Below are positions 17,200 to 23,804 of a DNA stretch of 39,537 nt, piece after piece. The notes beneath the pieces were generated by a model. The model did not search any database, was not told where the DNA came from, and saw only the letters and a list, made by a program, of their open reading frames with translations. The number at the start of each line of letters is the position of its first letter. The stretch's first letter is position 1. This DNA comes from a virus: positions 1 to 39,537 of IMG/VR virus record IMGVR_UViG_3300028840_001687, one strand, 5' to 3'. The position numbers and the translations under genes were made by a program.

Positions 17200-17501
17200 T
17201 TTTCTACACCTCGCAAATAGAGTTCAAGAATAGCCAAAGCATTCCATGCCATGTGTGCCATGTGAGGAAGATTGCTCTCCTCATCCATCTCCAATCCGCT
17301 AGACATCTTCAACCAATGTCTCATCAATGCGTTGTTGTACCTCTTCTCTGCACTTATCACTTCCAGCCATCCATGCTCAGAGTACTTCTCAGCCCCGAAC
17401 GTTCCCACCTTAGATACTTCCATCAAAGCCCTTGAGAAGTCTCCTAGAACGAGCCCAGCTTTAGGCTTACCCTCGTCATACTTAACACCAGGTATAGTCA
17501 T
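17196..17501 (-). CDS. dATP/dGTP diphosphohydrolase-like (DUF5664, 101 aa)
   Basis: The sequence follows the family pattern KYDEGKPKAGLVLGDFSRAL, then GAEKYSEHGWL, RYNNALMRHWL near residue 65, and a final HMAHMAWNALAILEL helix. This all-alpha MazG-related family is annotated as dATP/dGTP diphosphohydrolase in phages. Expected role: removing or remodelling purine dNTPs. It forms a nucleotide-metabolism set with the MazG-like protein and RNR. The ATG overlaps the upstream stop as ATGA. Confidence 0.82.
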   Translation of the reverse strand: MTIPGVKYDEGKPKAGLVLGDFSRALMEVSKVGTFGAEKYSEHGWLEVISAEKRYNNALMRHWLKMSSGLEMDEESNLPHMAHMAWNALAILELYLRGVEK

Positions 17502-17734
17502 GGCATACTCCTTAAAATTATTGAATGGAGGTAAGACATTGCACCAAGGATGGTGAATGGTTTTTGGTAGGCACAGTCAACAAACTGATAGGCACTATTC
17601 CCATCTTCCAAATCTGCAATAAGAATGAAGTCAGGGTATTCAGTTTCATCCTCTGCTGCCTCAAGCTTGGACAGCAATACTCGGAGGATAGCTTTAGGGT
17701 CTTGGTTATAGGCATTAAACTGTTCAACTGACAT
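17498..17734 (-). CDS. Hypothetical protein (78 aa)
   Basis: AGGAG lies upstream of the ATG. Central segment YPDFILIADLEDGNSAYQFVDCAY suggests a beta-sheet core; the C-terminus is helical and hydrophobic (ILGAMSYLHSIILRS). Its stop is coupled to the DUF5664 gene. No family recognised. Confidence 0.68.
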   Translation of the reverse strand: MSVEQFNAYNQDPKAILRVLLSKLEAAEDETEYPDFILIADLEDGNSAYQFVDCAYQKPFTILGAMSYLHSIILRSMP

Positions 17735-17914
17735 TTAGAATCTCCTGATCACAATCTCTTGTGCATTAGTATTAGGGTTTACCCAGAGCTCTTCTACTTC
17801 AAGGCGGTGTGTTATGTGGATGGGGCATACATCAAGCAACACCCAACCACCTTTATCATTACATAAAAAAGAAGGGGCCTGTCTGGCCCCGTCTACGATC
17901 TCAATCTCTTCCAT
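17735..17914 (-). CDS. Hypothetical protein whose 5' end overlaps a terminator hairpin (about 59 aa)
   Basis: ATG at 17914 (a TTG lies directly before it); TAA directly precedes the next ATG. Codons about 9-17 (DGARQAPSF) are encoded by the strong terminator hairpin at 17865-17890. The remainder (WVLLDVCPIHITHRLEVEELWVNP) looks like a genuine beta-rich protein. If the terminator works, translation would have to come from read-through or the true start would be further in. The reading frame is supported mainly by its fit between neighbours. Confidence 0.5.
   Translation of the reverse strand: MEEIEIVDGARQAPSFLCNDKGGWVLLDVCPIHITHRLEVEELWVNPNTNAQEIVIRRF
17865..17890 (-). terminator. Rho-independent terminator (minus strand)
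   Basis: On the minus strand, GGGGCC (17890-17885) pairs with GGCCCC (17879-17874) around the loop AGACA, followed by TTCTTTTTT. This is a strong canonical terminator, 28 bases after the stop of the 62-aa gene at 17918. It lies within the 5' part of the next ORF, which is unusual in a tightly packed operon. Confidence 0.8.
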
Positions 17915-17917
17915 CAA

Positions 17918-18106
17918 TTATTTAATCTTCTTACTCAAGTCGTGCAGGAGTGCTTTCTTGTGGGGGCTATATCCCATAAGCTCTTTTGGAACTGCCTTCC
18001 TCCCATTAATTCTCCACATGTTAATGTTTGGGTTGTAGTCCAGCCAATAGTCTGAGCCTTTAATCTCTTCTTTAATTGTATCTTTCGATGTTGCAAAGTA
18101 TCGCAT
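17918..18106 (-). CDS. Hypothetical protein (62 aa)
   Basis: The start abuts the upstream stop. N-terminal half polar; residues 28-60 (NMWRINGRKAVPKELMGY...HKKALLHDLSKKIK) are basic, compatible with nucleic acid binding. Not recognised. Followed by a terminator. Confidence 0.62.
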   Translation of the reverse strand: MRYFATSKDTIKEEIKGSDYWLDYNPNINMWRINGRKAVPKELMGYSPHKKALLHDLSKKIK

Positions 18107-18307
18107 TTAGTGGTAATACCGTGAGTTGGATTGATGCTCTTCTACATCAAAGGTGATTGTATATTCTTTACCAGAGTTTTTGTCCATCAAAGAAAGGCGA
18201 AAGCTATCCTCTGGATCTTCGATGTATAAGTTCAAGATGAAGTTCACTACATTTCCTAACGGTGTCTGCATAAACTCTATCTTTTCTTCTGGGCTCAAAT
18301 CGTCCAT
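18107..18307 (-). CDS. Hypothetical protein (66 aa)
   Basis: The ATG is preceded by AGGAG (about nine bases). Acidic helical N-terminus (MDDLSPEEKIEFMQ) and a beta-rich C-terminal half (KEYTITFDVEEHQ). Its first 100 bases overlap another coupled ORF in a different frame (18204-18380). Confidence 0.62.
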   Translation of the reverse strand: MDDLSPEEKIEFMQTPLGNVVNFILNLYIEDPEDSFRLSLMDKNSGKEYTITFDVEEHQSNSRYYH

Positions 18308-18380
18308 CGTACTTTATCTCCTGTCTAGGAAAGTTCCAAAGATTCAGTGGTGGTAGTTTCAATAGAGGCCATTCAATCAT
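18204..18380 (-). CDS. Possible overlapping small protein starting MIEWPLLKLPPLNLW (58 aa)
   Basis: ATG at 18380 overlaps the exonuclease stop as TAATG, the same coupling used elsewhere in this operon; TAG at 18204. The N-terminus with LPPLNLWN recalls short phage peptides with an LPPINLWN motif. The second half overlaps the 66-aa gene in another frame and is compositionally ordinary. It might be functional only in its first 20-25 residues. Confidence 0.42.
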   Translation of the reverse strand: MIEWPLLKLPPLNLWNFPRQEIKYDGRFEPRRKDRVYADTVRKCSELHLELIHRRSRG

Positions 18381-19177
18381 TATACCGTAAGTACATCAAC
18401 ACGCTTCTTGAACTGATCATCAGCATATCTCTCTCGGGGATATGATCCACAATCCTTGCAGTGATATTGCTTATAACCCATCACTTTGGTTCTCTTATAG
18501 GATTTGAATGACAAGTTTGTGCTGCCGCAATTAGGGCAAACTTTATCCTCACCACGTGGTAGCCATAGAGCTTGATTAGGATGACCCTTAATCCAAGGCA
18601 GTAGCTTGAGATATAAATCCTCTAGCAAGACAGTGTCCTGGATATTATAAGTCTTCATATTTTCCCAGGACTGGATGAGTTCAGGGGTGAGTGTATCCCG
18701 GGGGATGTTGAGAGCGGTCATGCAATCCTCCCACAAAGAGAACCCCTTATGGCTCACCTTCCCGCCAATACCAAGCTGCTGTGCTACGAAGTCCAGCTTA
18801 TTACTCATGAATCTAAAATTACTCTTCACTACATTAAGAAGATCAATTTCATGTACAGGAGATGCAGGAGTCATTCCATTCAAAACAAACTCTTTATTCA
18901 GAATAGGTACATCGAACTTCTTTCCGTTGTAATGTACCACTGCATCTGCCTCATCCATCAAGCTCCAGATGGACTGGAGCATATCTTTTTTAGTGTCGTG
19001 GAAAAGACTCTTAAAAATAATATCATCTTCCCCATGCCACTTAGCAGCATAGCAAAGCGTGAACCCAGGTTTCACAATCTGGTGAATACCTACATTCTGT
19101 TTGTGTAAGCCCCAGACGTAGGCAACAGCGGGTGCTGTTTCAATATCCAGATGCAAAACCTTAAGGTTGTTAGTCAT
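18380..19177 (-). CDS. DnaQ/RNase H-like 3'-5' exonuclease with C-terminal zinc ribbon (265 aa)
   Basis: DEDD-type exonuclease. ExoI is LHLDIETAP (residues 9-17, Asp and Glu), ExoII is VVHYNGKKFDVPIL near residue 80 (NGxxFD), and ExoIII is the YNIQDTVLLEDLY helix near residue 185 (Asp). The C-terminus adds a zinc ribbon, CPNCGS...CKDCGS (residues about 222-248), probably for DNA or RNA binding. Such YprB-like exonucleases occur in podoviruses in addition to the polymerase proofreading domain. The start overlaps the preceding stop by eight bases. Confidence 0.85.
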   Translation of the reverse strand: MTNNLKVLHLDIETAPAVAYVWGLHKQNVGIHQIVKPGFTLCYAAKWHGEDDIIFKSLFHDTKKDMLQSIWSLMDEADAVVHYNGKKFDVPILNKEFVLNGMTPASPVHEIDLLNVVKSNFRFMSNKLDFVAQQLGIGGKVSHKGFSLWEDCMTALNIPRDTLTPELIQSWENMKTYNIQDTVLLEDLYLKLLPWIKGHPNQALWLPRGEDKVCPNCGSTNLSFKSYKRTKVMGYKQYHCKDCGSYPRERYADDQFKKRVDVLTV

Positions 19178-19352
19178 AAAAATTACACTCCATCATGTCC
19201 TCTTCGGACATCTCAATTTTTTTGTCAGCATAGTAAGCATTTACAATATCGCTTACTTCCTCAATGGTGAATACTCGATGAGTGTATCCCGAGGGGCACA
19301 CATAGTCCTCTTCCTCTAATATCGTGCCACATGTTGTACAGATTTTAACCAT
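19170..19352 (-). CDS. Small zinc-ribbon-like protein (60 aa)
   Basis: Starts at the ATG in the TGATG overlap with the HNH gene. N-terminal CTTCGTILEEEDYVCPSGY holds a CxxC plus a third Cys, suggesting a zinc knuckle. The rest is acidic. Function unknown. Confidence 0.65.
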   Translation of the reverse strand: MVKICTTCGTILEEEDYVCPSGYTHRVFTIEEVSDIVNAYYADKKIEMSEEDMMECNFYD

Positions 19353-19729
19353 CACTTCTTCCTCTCTTCATTCGTTTTTAACTGGTGGCACTCGAGGCAT
19401 AATACTTGGTAGTCTTCACCTGATTCATTTTCCGGTGTTAGTCTTTCAATAAACCCAGCTACATCATCAAGACTTTTAAGACTTCCTGCCGGCTGAACGT
19501 GATCAATCTGGATGGACTTTTCGGGGAACCATCCCTTGCAAGCGTTACACTGATATTCCCATTTTTGTCTTCGATTAGATCCAGTATACTCCCGTCTGGC
19601 TGCAAGCTTACAGTCTGTAGCAGGTTTCCAATAACGGAACTTATGCCTGAGGGCCGAACGGATTGCGGAGAAATATTGGGATTCTGTCCAGGTGCCGCCA
19701 TTACGAGTCCTCTTAACTCTCCTTGCCAT
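19352..19729 (-). CDS. HNH endonuclease (125 aa)
   Basis: The HNH/treble-clef core runs from YQCNACKGWF (first CxxC, near residue 60) through IQIDHVQPAGS (the DH catalytic pair, near residue 73) to VLCLECHQLKTNEER (second CxxC and final His, near residue 110). The N-terminus is strongly basic (ARRVKRTRNGGTW). Similar HNH proteins occur in podovirus replication regions, either as free-standing mobile endonucleases or as DNA-degrading enzymes. The 5' end overlaps the upstream 52-aa gene by 17 bases. Confidence 0.88.
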   Translation of the reverse strand: MARRVKRTRNGGTWTESQYFSAIRSALRHKFRYWKPATDCKLAARREYTGSNRRQKWEYQCNACKGWFPEKSIQIDHVQPAGSLKSLDDVAGFIERLTPENESGEDYQVLCLECHQLKTNEERKK

Positions 19730-19871
19730 CGCTTTCAGTTGCCGTTATAGGGTCGGGTACTGGCAGATTCATAATGGTATGCTTCAGTGCTACCATAGCC
19801 TCAGCCTCACTACCTTTCAAATCAACCCGGCTCAAAAACTCAACTGCAATTTTCTTCAACTCTTCATTCAT
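19713..19871 (-). CDS. Hypothetical small protein (52 aa)
   Basis: ATG at 19871 with AGAGAGG upstream; TAA at 19713. Helical N-terminus (MNEELKKIAVEFLSRVDLK) and a Pro-rich acidic tail. Function unknown. Confidence 0.65.
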   Translation of the reverse strand: MNEELKKIAVEFLSRVDLKGSEAEAMVALKHTIMNLPVPDPITATESDGKES

Positions 19872-19940
19872 AATTTTACCTCTCTATTAATAATACTCTT
19901 CAATGTGGAATAACTGTCTTTGTATGGGCATCTGCTATCG

Positions 19941-20129
19941 CTACACCCATACCTCCCCTGTCCCTTCACATGTCAGGCACATCTCTGATAGGCCTGCATT
20001 GCTTGTAGTATACCCTCTCCCTTGGCAATCAGGACATACATCAGGCATTGGTATAGGACAATGATGTGGCCCGCCCTTCTCCCTCCATGTCCTGTCCTTC
20101 TCGTTGTCCAGATTCTTCTTATAAGCCAC
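19941..20129 (-). CDS. DnaJ-type zinc-finger small protein (62 aa)
   Basis: Two CxxCxGxG motifs, CPDCQGRGY and CLTCEGTGEV, separated by about 18 residues, reproduce half of the DnaJ cysteine-rich domain. The N-terminal 28 residues are charged and contain HHCPIP. Phage proteins with this partial DnaJ finger are common; in HMO-2011-type phages it is fused inside DNA polymerase, here it is separate. Role unknown. Confidence 0.78.
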   Translation of the reverse strand: MAYKKNLDNEKDRTWREKGGPHHCPIPMPDVCPDCQGRGYTTSNAGLSEMCLTCEGTGEVWV

Positions 20130-20334
20130 GATTAAATGTCTCTCGTACCGTTGATGGTGATATATTTAGAGGTCCGTTCCTTTTATCATATTGGAGCTTA
20201 AGCTCAAGGATAGTTTGGAGATCCATCCCAAAGAGCTTTATATCTTCTGTAGCGAATGTGGACATAATCATATCTAAAGCTAAAGTTACATACGCTCCAT
20301 TCACATCCTTTATAACTACATGATTAGAACTCAT
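20119..20334 (-). CDS. Hypothetical protein (71 aa)
   Basis: I choose the ATG at 20334, preceded by GGGAGA and overlapping the exonuclease stop by 11 bases. Beta-rich start (NHVVIKDVNGAYVTLALDMI), helical middle, and an end (ISPSTVRETFNRGL) resembling a DNA-recognition helix. Not recognised. Confidence 0.62.
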   Translation of the reverse strand: MSSNHVVIKDVNGAYVTLALDMIMSTFATEDIKLFGMDLQTILELKLQYDKRNGPLNISPSTVRETFNRGL

Positions 20335-21208
20335 AATAGAATCTCCCAGGCTCATACATCTGATCTCTCTCCTGCCTCATCCAGATAAGATTACCAACTT
20401 CATACAGAGCATCTGTATTACCTTCATACAGATTAAGTATATAATAATAGATATCTTTCTCGTTGTCAAGCTTATCTATTGCTTTGTTCCACTGAGCTGG
20501 TGTGTTTCTGCTTTTTCCCATGAACTCTTTCCAGCCAGGAATGTTATCCGTCTTATCCCCGATAAGAAGTTGCTTATAGAAATTCTTGCAAGCAGCTTCC
20601 AGGGTGATGAAGTGGAGTTTCTTACTGGCAACGTTATACCGCATTCCGGGCACCATGTCAAGGTCTTTGTCCTTGCAGACGATGATGGTTTCCTTCTTAT
20701 CCCACACTGGCCACTGGTTAATACTACACCCATCATCAGCCTCTAGCCCATCCATCTCCTCATACTGGTAGTTGGTCTTGAGGTAGTCCTTAATCTCTTT
20801 GATGTACACTGGCTTGCTGCCAGGATCCCGGTTTCCTTTATAACCGTGTACCGGCTCACCCTTAATCATGCAAGGTGTATTGGCTACCCCCTCTCTGACA
20901 TTGTCCTTTCCAGAGAAGAATAGTGTATAACTGTTAGCATCACCCTTCTTCATCAGGGAGTTGACAATCATCTTGGCATTGTAAAGGGCCATCTTCAGAG
21001 GCTCGACCCTCTTCTCCCTGCCCACTGTGATGTCATCTCCGTCAACCAATCCCCATCTATCACAGTATTCCACCATGTCCTTGTGGTATGGGAAGGAGGC
21101 CATAGGTCCATCCTCTTCCTGGCCATTGGCATAGATAAGGTAGTGTGTCTTCTCTACAGAAAACCCAGCTGCATATGCAATCTCATCGCCTTCAATCAGC
21201 GCTCTCAT
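20324..21208 (-). CDS. 5'-3' exonuclease, FEN/T7 gp6-like (294 aa)
   Basis: PIN/FEN superfamily nuclease. An Asp-containing N-terminal strand (ALIEGDEIAYAAG), LEADDGCSI near residue 155 (paired acidic metal ligands), IIVCKDKDLDMVPG near residue 175 and the H3TH segment LLIGDKTDNIPGW near residue 220 are all present. It probably removes RNA primers and degrades host DNA for nucleotide recycling. AAGGAG precedes the ATG. Confidence 0.88.
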   Translation of the reverse strand: MRALIEGDEIAYAAGFSVEKTHYLIYANGQEEDGPMASFPYHKDMVEYCDRWGLVDGDDITVGREKRVEPLKMALYNAKMIVNSLMKKGDANSYTLFFSGKDNVREGVANTPCMIKGEPVHGYKGNRDPGSKPVYIKEIKDYLKTNYQYEEMDGLEADDGCSINQWPVWDKKETIIVCKDKDLDMVPGMRYNVASKKLHFITLEAACKNFYKQLLIGDKTDNIPGWKEFMGKSRNTPAQWNKAIDKLDNEKDIYYYILNLYEGNTDALYEVGNLIWMRQERDQMYEPGRFYYEF

Positions 21209-21242
21209 TTATCTTCTCCTTTATGAGAATAAGAATTGTACT

Positions 21243-21374
21243 CTATTCCGGTGTTCCCGGGCATGGCTTCTTCATTGCCTTCTTGGCAACCGGTGCTCTG
21301 GTAGCTATCAGGCCACACTTGCTACAGTACCGGTAGTTGCAGATCTTAAGATTAAAGTTATGTGCCTTACTCAT
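21243..21374 (-). CDS. Small Cys-rich basic protein (43 aa)
   Basis: ATG at 21374 overlaps the preceding gene by eight bases; TAG at 21243. Contains CNYRYCSKCG and a later Cys in KKPCPG, so it is probably a zinc-binding peptide with a basic C-terminal half. Function unknown. Confidence 0.6.
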   Translation of the reverse strand: MSKAHNFNLKICNYRYCSKCGLIATRAPVAKKAMKKPCPGTPE

Positions 21375-21537
21375 AGAATACTATGTGCTCATTTTTATAA
21401 GGGCATCTATCGTCTATGCATTCTGCACCATCACCACGGTATACCCAGGCTTCTGCATCATCACACCATCCCGCATAATCAGCTCTATCTAACAGTGGGC
21501 AATTTTTACATGAAGTCACATCAAAGATAAGCTTCAT
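21367..21537 (-). CDS. Small Cys-rich acidic protein (56 aa)
   Basis: ATG at 21537 overlaps the upstream stop (ATGA). CKNCPLLDRADYAGWC in the first half and CIDDRCPYKN in the second give five Cys residues in a zinc-knuckle arrangement. It may work with the overlapping 43-aa Cys-rich peptide. Confidence 0.62.
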   Translation of the reverse strand: MKLIFDVTSCKNCPLLDRADYAGWCDDAEAWVYRGDGAECIDDRCPYKNEHIVFYE

Positions 21538-21731
21538 AGGTTCTCCCCAAGAATCTCATCATACTCTCCATCAGCTTTATATAGCTGGTAATAACGATTA
21601 GCCTCTTCAATCAAACTCATACCGTATGGACCTTCAACACTCCATAGTCCTAGCTTACATGAGATAATGCAACGACCTGTATTCAAGAACATGAAGGTGG
21701 TACACTTACGCATCTCTAATTCTGCGTTCAT
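21534..21731 (-). CDS. Hypothetical protein (65 aa)
   Basis: ATG overlaps the previous stop. Contains two Cys in RCIISCKLGLW and an acidic Tyr-rich C-terminus (ANRYYQLYKADGEYDEI). Not recognised. Confidence 0.6.
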   Translation of the reverse strand: MNAELEMRKCTTFMFLNTGRCIISCKLGLWSVEGPYGMSLIEEANRYYQLYKADGEYDEILGENL

Positions 21732-22054
21732 TATTTAAAATAGTTCTCCTTACTTGGGATAGGCCGCCAGTATTCGCACTGTTCCGGGCGCATACCATCT
21801 CTGGCGTAAAAACAATCATGAATGTGGCCATCAATAAGTACACAGGAATCAGGTTCCATATGTTCTTCCAGATCACAATGACAGCCGTATTGGATGTCAT
21901 CAAATTTCCCAAGCTCAAGAACTTGTTTAATTGAGTCTGCAGCATCATACATACCTAGTCGTGCGGCAACTCGAATTAGATCCTGTACCTGGCTAATTGT
22001 AGAATCTTGTCGTTGAGGTCTTGATGGGATTCCATCTAGTATATTGTCATTCAT
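21731..22054 (-). CDS. Hypothetical Cys/His-containing protein (107 aa)
   Basis: TAATG overlap with the upstream gene. Helical N-terminal half (QVQDLIRVAARLGMYDAADS), then YGCHCDLEEH...CVLIDGHIHDCFYARDG...CEYW, a cluster of Cys and His that suggests metal binding. Family unknown. Confidence 0.65.
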   Translation of the reverse strand: MNDNILDGIPSRPQRQDSTISQVQDLIRVAARLGMYDAADSIKQVLELGKFDDIQYGCHCDLEEHMEPDSCVLIDGHIHDCFYARDGMRPEQCEYWRPIPSKENYFK

Positions 22055-22215
22055 TAACCACTCCCAATAAATACAATCGTTTCAATATGTTTAATCTTTC
22101 TCTTATGGGTCTTTTCCATTCGAGCTTTCACATCCTCTTCATTGCTTGCTTTGATAGTGAGGGCAGGAAGATTGTTATCAAATAATACACGCCATATGGC
22201 TAGCTTCTTAGGCAT
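22054..22215 (-). CDS. Hypothetical small basic protein (53 aa)
   Basis: ATG at 22215 overlaps the preceding stop; TAA at 22054-22056 overlaps the next ATG. Beta strand (AIWRVLFDNNLPALTIKA), then a basic helix (ARMEKTHKRKIKHIE). Possibly nucleic-acid binding. Confidence 0.62.
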   Translation of the reverse strand: MPKKLAIWRVLFDNNLPALTIKASNEEDVKARMEKTHKRKIKHIETIVFIGSG

Positions 22216-22777
22216 TCACTGATAACAGAGTTGCCTCTGTCCTAATACTATCCACATTATTACGCTTACGTTGCTCATGCAATATCTCTTTAGCATTAGG
22301 TGTTTGTAGATCTCGGATAATCTCCAGTGCCTGTGGCACCTTATCAAGAGTGATGATGAGCTCTTCCTTTTCTTTAGAAGGCTCGAATATCATCCATTCA
22401 TTCTTATCTTGGAGTGGAGAATCTGGTGGAGACATAGGCCGCCCTACACTCATAGGCTCCCAATCTATGACAGGCATGTGCATCCTTTCCGCTATCCCTT
22501 CTTTGCTTGAGAGAGTAATCTCTTCAGGGAAGTAGAGATATTCCATAAAGTGACGCGCAGATGACATCTGTTCCGTTGGTAAACTAAAGCTTGCTACCAT
22601 TCCTGTACGTTTATTATACAGGCGAACCATGTATAACATCATATAATCATTGCGGGCTAAGTCGAACTGCCACCCACTTAAGACCAGCTCTCTGGATTGT
22701 GCTACCCAGGGACCAGCTCTAACTGTAACCCCTGGATCCAGAACATGTGAGTGGATATTAGAGGTTGTCAAGCTCAT
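22208..22777 (-). CDS. Hypothetical protein (189 aa)
   Basis: I choose the ATG at 22777 (MSLTTSNIHSHVLDPG), which overlaps the end of the disrupted coiled-coil gene; an upstream in-frame start would read through that gene. Beta-rich N-terminal 110 residues, a Pro-rich middle (GRPMSPPDSPLQD), then a helical C-terminal part rich in Glu and Arg. No enzymatic motif recognised. Confidence 0.66.
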   Translation of the reverse strand: MSLTTSNIHSHVLDPGVTVRAGPWVAQSRELVLSGWQFDLARNDYMMLYMVRLYNKRTGMVASFSLPTEQMSSARHFMEYLYFPEEITLSSKEGIAERMHMPVIDWEPMSVGRPMSPPDSPLQDKNEWMIFEPSKEKEELIITLDKVPQALEIIRDLQTPNAKEILHEQRKRNNVDSIRTEATLLSVNA

Positions 22778-23086
22778 ATACAAACTCATCCAGCTCGCGC
22801 TCAAGGTTGCGAACAATAGCCTTAGCATCATCGATCTGCTTCAGCTTCTGTTTTAGAAAAACAATACTGTTTTCCTAAAAATTATCAGCATTTTTATATG
22901 TCGCAAGGTATTGAAAATAAAGTTATTTCACGGATATATGGCCGTGGTAGGGGGTGGGCCTTTACCAAGACCGACTTTGTGGCCGAATTTGGCGAGGCTA
23001 ATATCCACCAGGCGCTTTCCAGCCTGACCAAGGCTGGCAAGATCCAGCTCCCACTCAGCCTGCTTCTTGATATCATCAATATTCAT
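22758..23086 (-). pseudogene. Small coiled-coil phage gene split by a 170-bp insertion
   Basis: The 5' part starts at an ATG (23086) that overlaps the upstream stop as ATGA and encodes MNIDDIKKQAEWEL, ending at 23045. The 3' part (22874-22758, stop TAA) encodes ENSIVFLKQKLKQ... and a heptad-patterned end (LERELDEFVYELDNL). Removing bases 22876-23045 restores one 52-codon frame reading ...EWEL-ENSIV..., with a shared three-base GGA at the seam. As it stands, translation from 23086 runs into the insert and stops after about 52 unrelated codons. The next gene's start lies inside the intact 3' part, so coupling to it is probably lost. Confidence 0.8.
22876..23045 (+). pseudogene. Inserted fragment of a DUF6088 / AbiEi-type antitoxin gene (5' end only)
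   Basis: The ATG at 22898 opens a frame, opposite to all neighbours, encoding MSQGIENKVISRIYG, then GRGWAFTKTDF, FGEANIHQALSSLTKAGKI. This is the N-terminal winged-helix region of DUF6088 (AbiEi-antitoxin-like) proteins: the GRG.xFT..DF motif and the Leu-rich recognition helix followed by GKI are characteristic. The real gene continues for another 100 or more residues, which are missing. After 23045 the frame runs into antisense phage sequence. The coding part is more GC-rich than its surroundings. TCC at each end of the insert marks a three-base direct repeat or microhomology. Confidence 0.82.
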
Positions 23087-23322
23087 AATACACTCAACAC
23101 TTTCAGTACAGCCTTATCCAAATCATCTGCTTCTCTGATTGGCCATGGGATTGGACTACCATGGGTGTCTAAATCAGAATACAGCCAATCCTTTCCATCC
23201 CTTTCCCTGATGTATTCAGCTCCATCAATTAGAGTTGATAACTTCTTCTTGACAACCTTATTCACATTGTCGGGAGATAAGATGACGTCTTCACATACAG
23301 TACGTTGAACTGTTAATTTCAT
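23083..23322 (-). CDS. Hypothetical protein (79 aa)
   Basis: ATG overlaps the previous stop. Basic beta-rich N-terminus, acidic middle (IREREDG-like, YSDLDTHG) and a helical end (READDLDKAVLKVLSVL). Its stop is coupled to the disrupted coiled-coil gene. Not recognised. Confidence 0.63.
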   Translation of the reverse strand: MKLTVQRTVCEDVILSPDNVNKVVKKKLSTLIDGAEYIRERDGKDWLYSDLDTHGSPIPWPIREADDLDKAVLKVLSVL

Positions 23323-23534
23323 TAATATAATCCTACGGCTGTAAGAAACTCCTCTCTCTTAAAATTAGGATTATCTGTTTCGAAGAAATCAGCCATATCT
23401 TCTGCAATATATTCCCACAGATCCCACAGACGATACTCACTATCATAGCATGTATACATATCGTATATTGGTGCAACAGGCTCATTATCTTTTAAGATTT
23501 TAGCAACAGCTATGTAATGTTTCTTTGTAAACAT
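23322..23534 (-). CDS. Hypothetical protein (70 aa)
   Basis: Starts MFTKKHYIAVAKILKDN, a pattern recurring in phage small proteins of the type that ends DFFETDNPNFKREEFL. I recognise this as a frequently conserved short phage ORF but know no function. TAATG-type contacts with both neighbours. Confidence 0.7.
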   Translation of the reverse strand: MFTKKHYIAVAKILKDNEPVAPIYDMYTCYDSEYRLWDLWEYIAEDMADFFETDNPNFKREEFLTAVGLY

Positions 23535-23761
23535 TAGAAATCCACCACTGCAATTCTAAGATAATCAGAAGCTTTCCAGTCTCCATAACTGAAATTATTT
23601 AAAGGGTTGTCAACCCACCATTTTCCATTACACTTAGTAAGAACAAACACTTCATAGGAGGGGTGAATATCCTCGACTAGGATAATAATATTTTCAAGTG
23701 CAGTTTTATCCAAGCAGGCTTGAAACTCTGCCGGAGTCTTCCAGATAATATCTTTATTCAT
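23534..23761 (-). CDS. Hypothetical protein (75 aa)
   Basis: AGAGGA about eight bases upstream of the ATG. Mixed alpha/beta, with an aromatic segment CNGKWWVDNPLNNFSYGDWKASDY. Unknown function. Confidence 0.63.
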   Translation of the reverse strand: MNKDIIWKTPAEFQACLDKTALENIIILVEDIHPSYEVFVLTKCNGKWWVDNPLNNFSYGDWKASDYLRIAVVDF

Positions 23762-23765
23762 CGCT

Positions 23766-23804
23766 TTAATCCTCTACCTTTTTGTTTACATACATGCTGT
23801 GCAT
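23766..23804 (-). CDS. Possible 12-residue coupled peptide after the helicase
   Basis: ATG overlaps the helicase stop as TAATG; the frame gives MHSMYVNKKVED then TAA. It may simply carry ribosomes across to the ribosome site of the next gene. Confidence 0.25.
   Translation of the reverse strand: MHSMYVNKKVED

Noticed and set aside
17196-17501. Diaminopurine (Z-genome) phage based on MazG-like and dATP/dGTP hydrolase genes
   Set aside because: No PurZ-type adenylosuccinate synthetase or DatZ HD-domain protein is visible in the window; DUF5664 occurs widely in ordinary phages.
19872-19940. A 16-codon ORF in the gap after the DnaJ-finger gene
   Set aside because: It has a ribosome-site-like GGGGAGG before it but no coupling downstream and no recognisable content.
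23046-23308. Continuation of the DUF6088 + strand frame to 136 aa
   Set aside because: After 23045 the frame is antisense to the coupled phage genes and the antitoxin-like pattern stops; only the first 50 residues are real antitoxin sequence.
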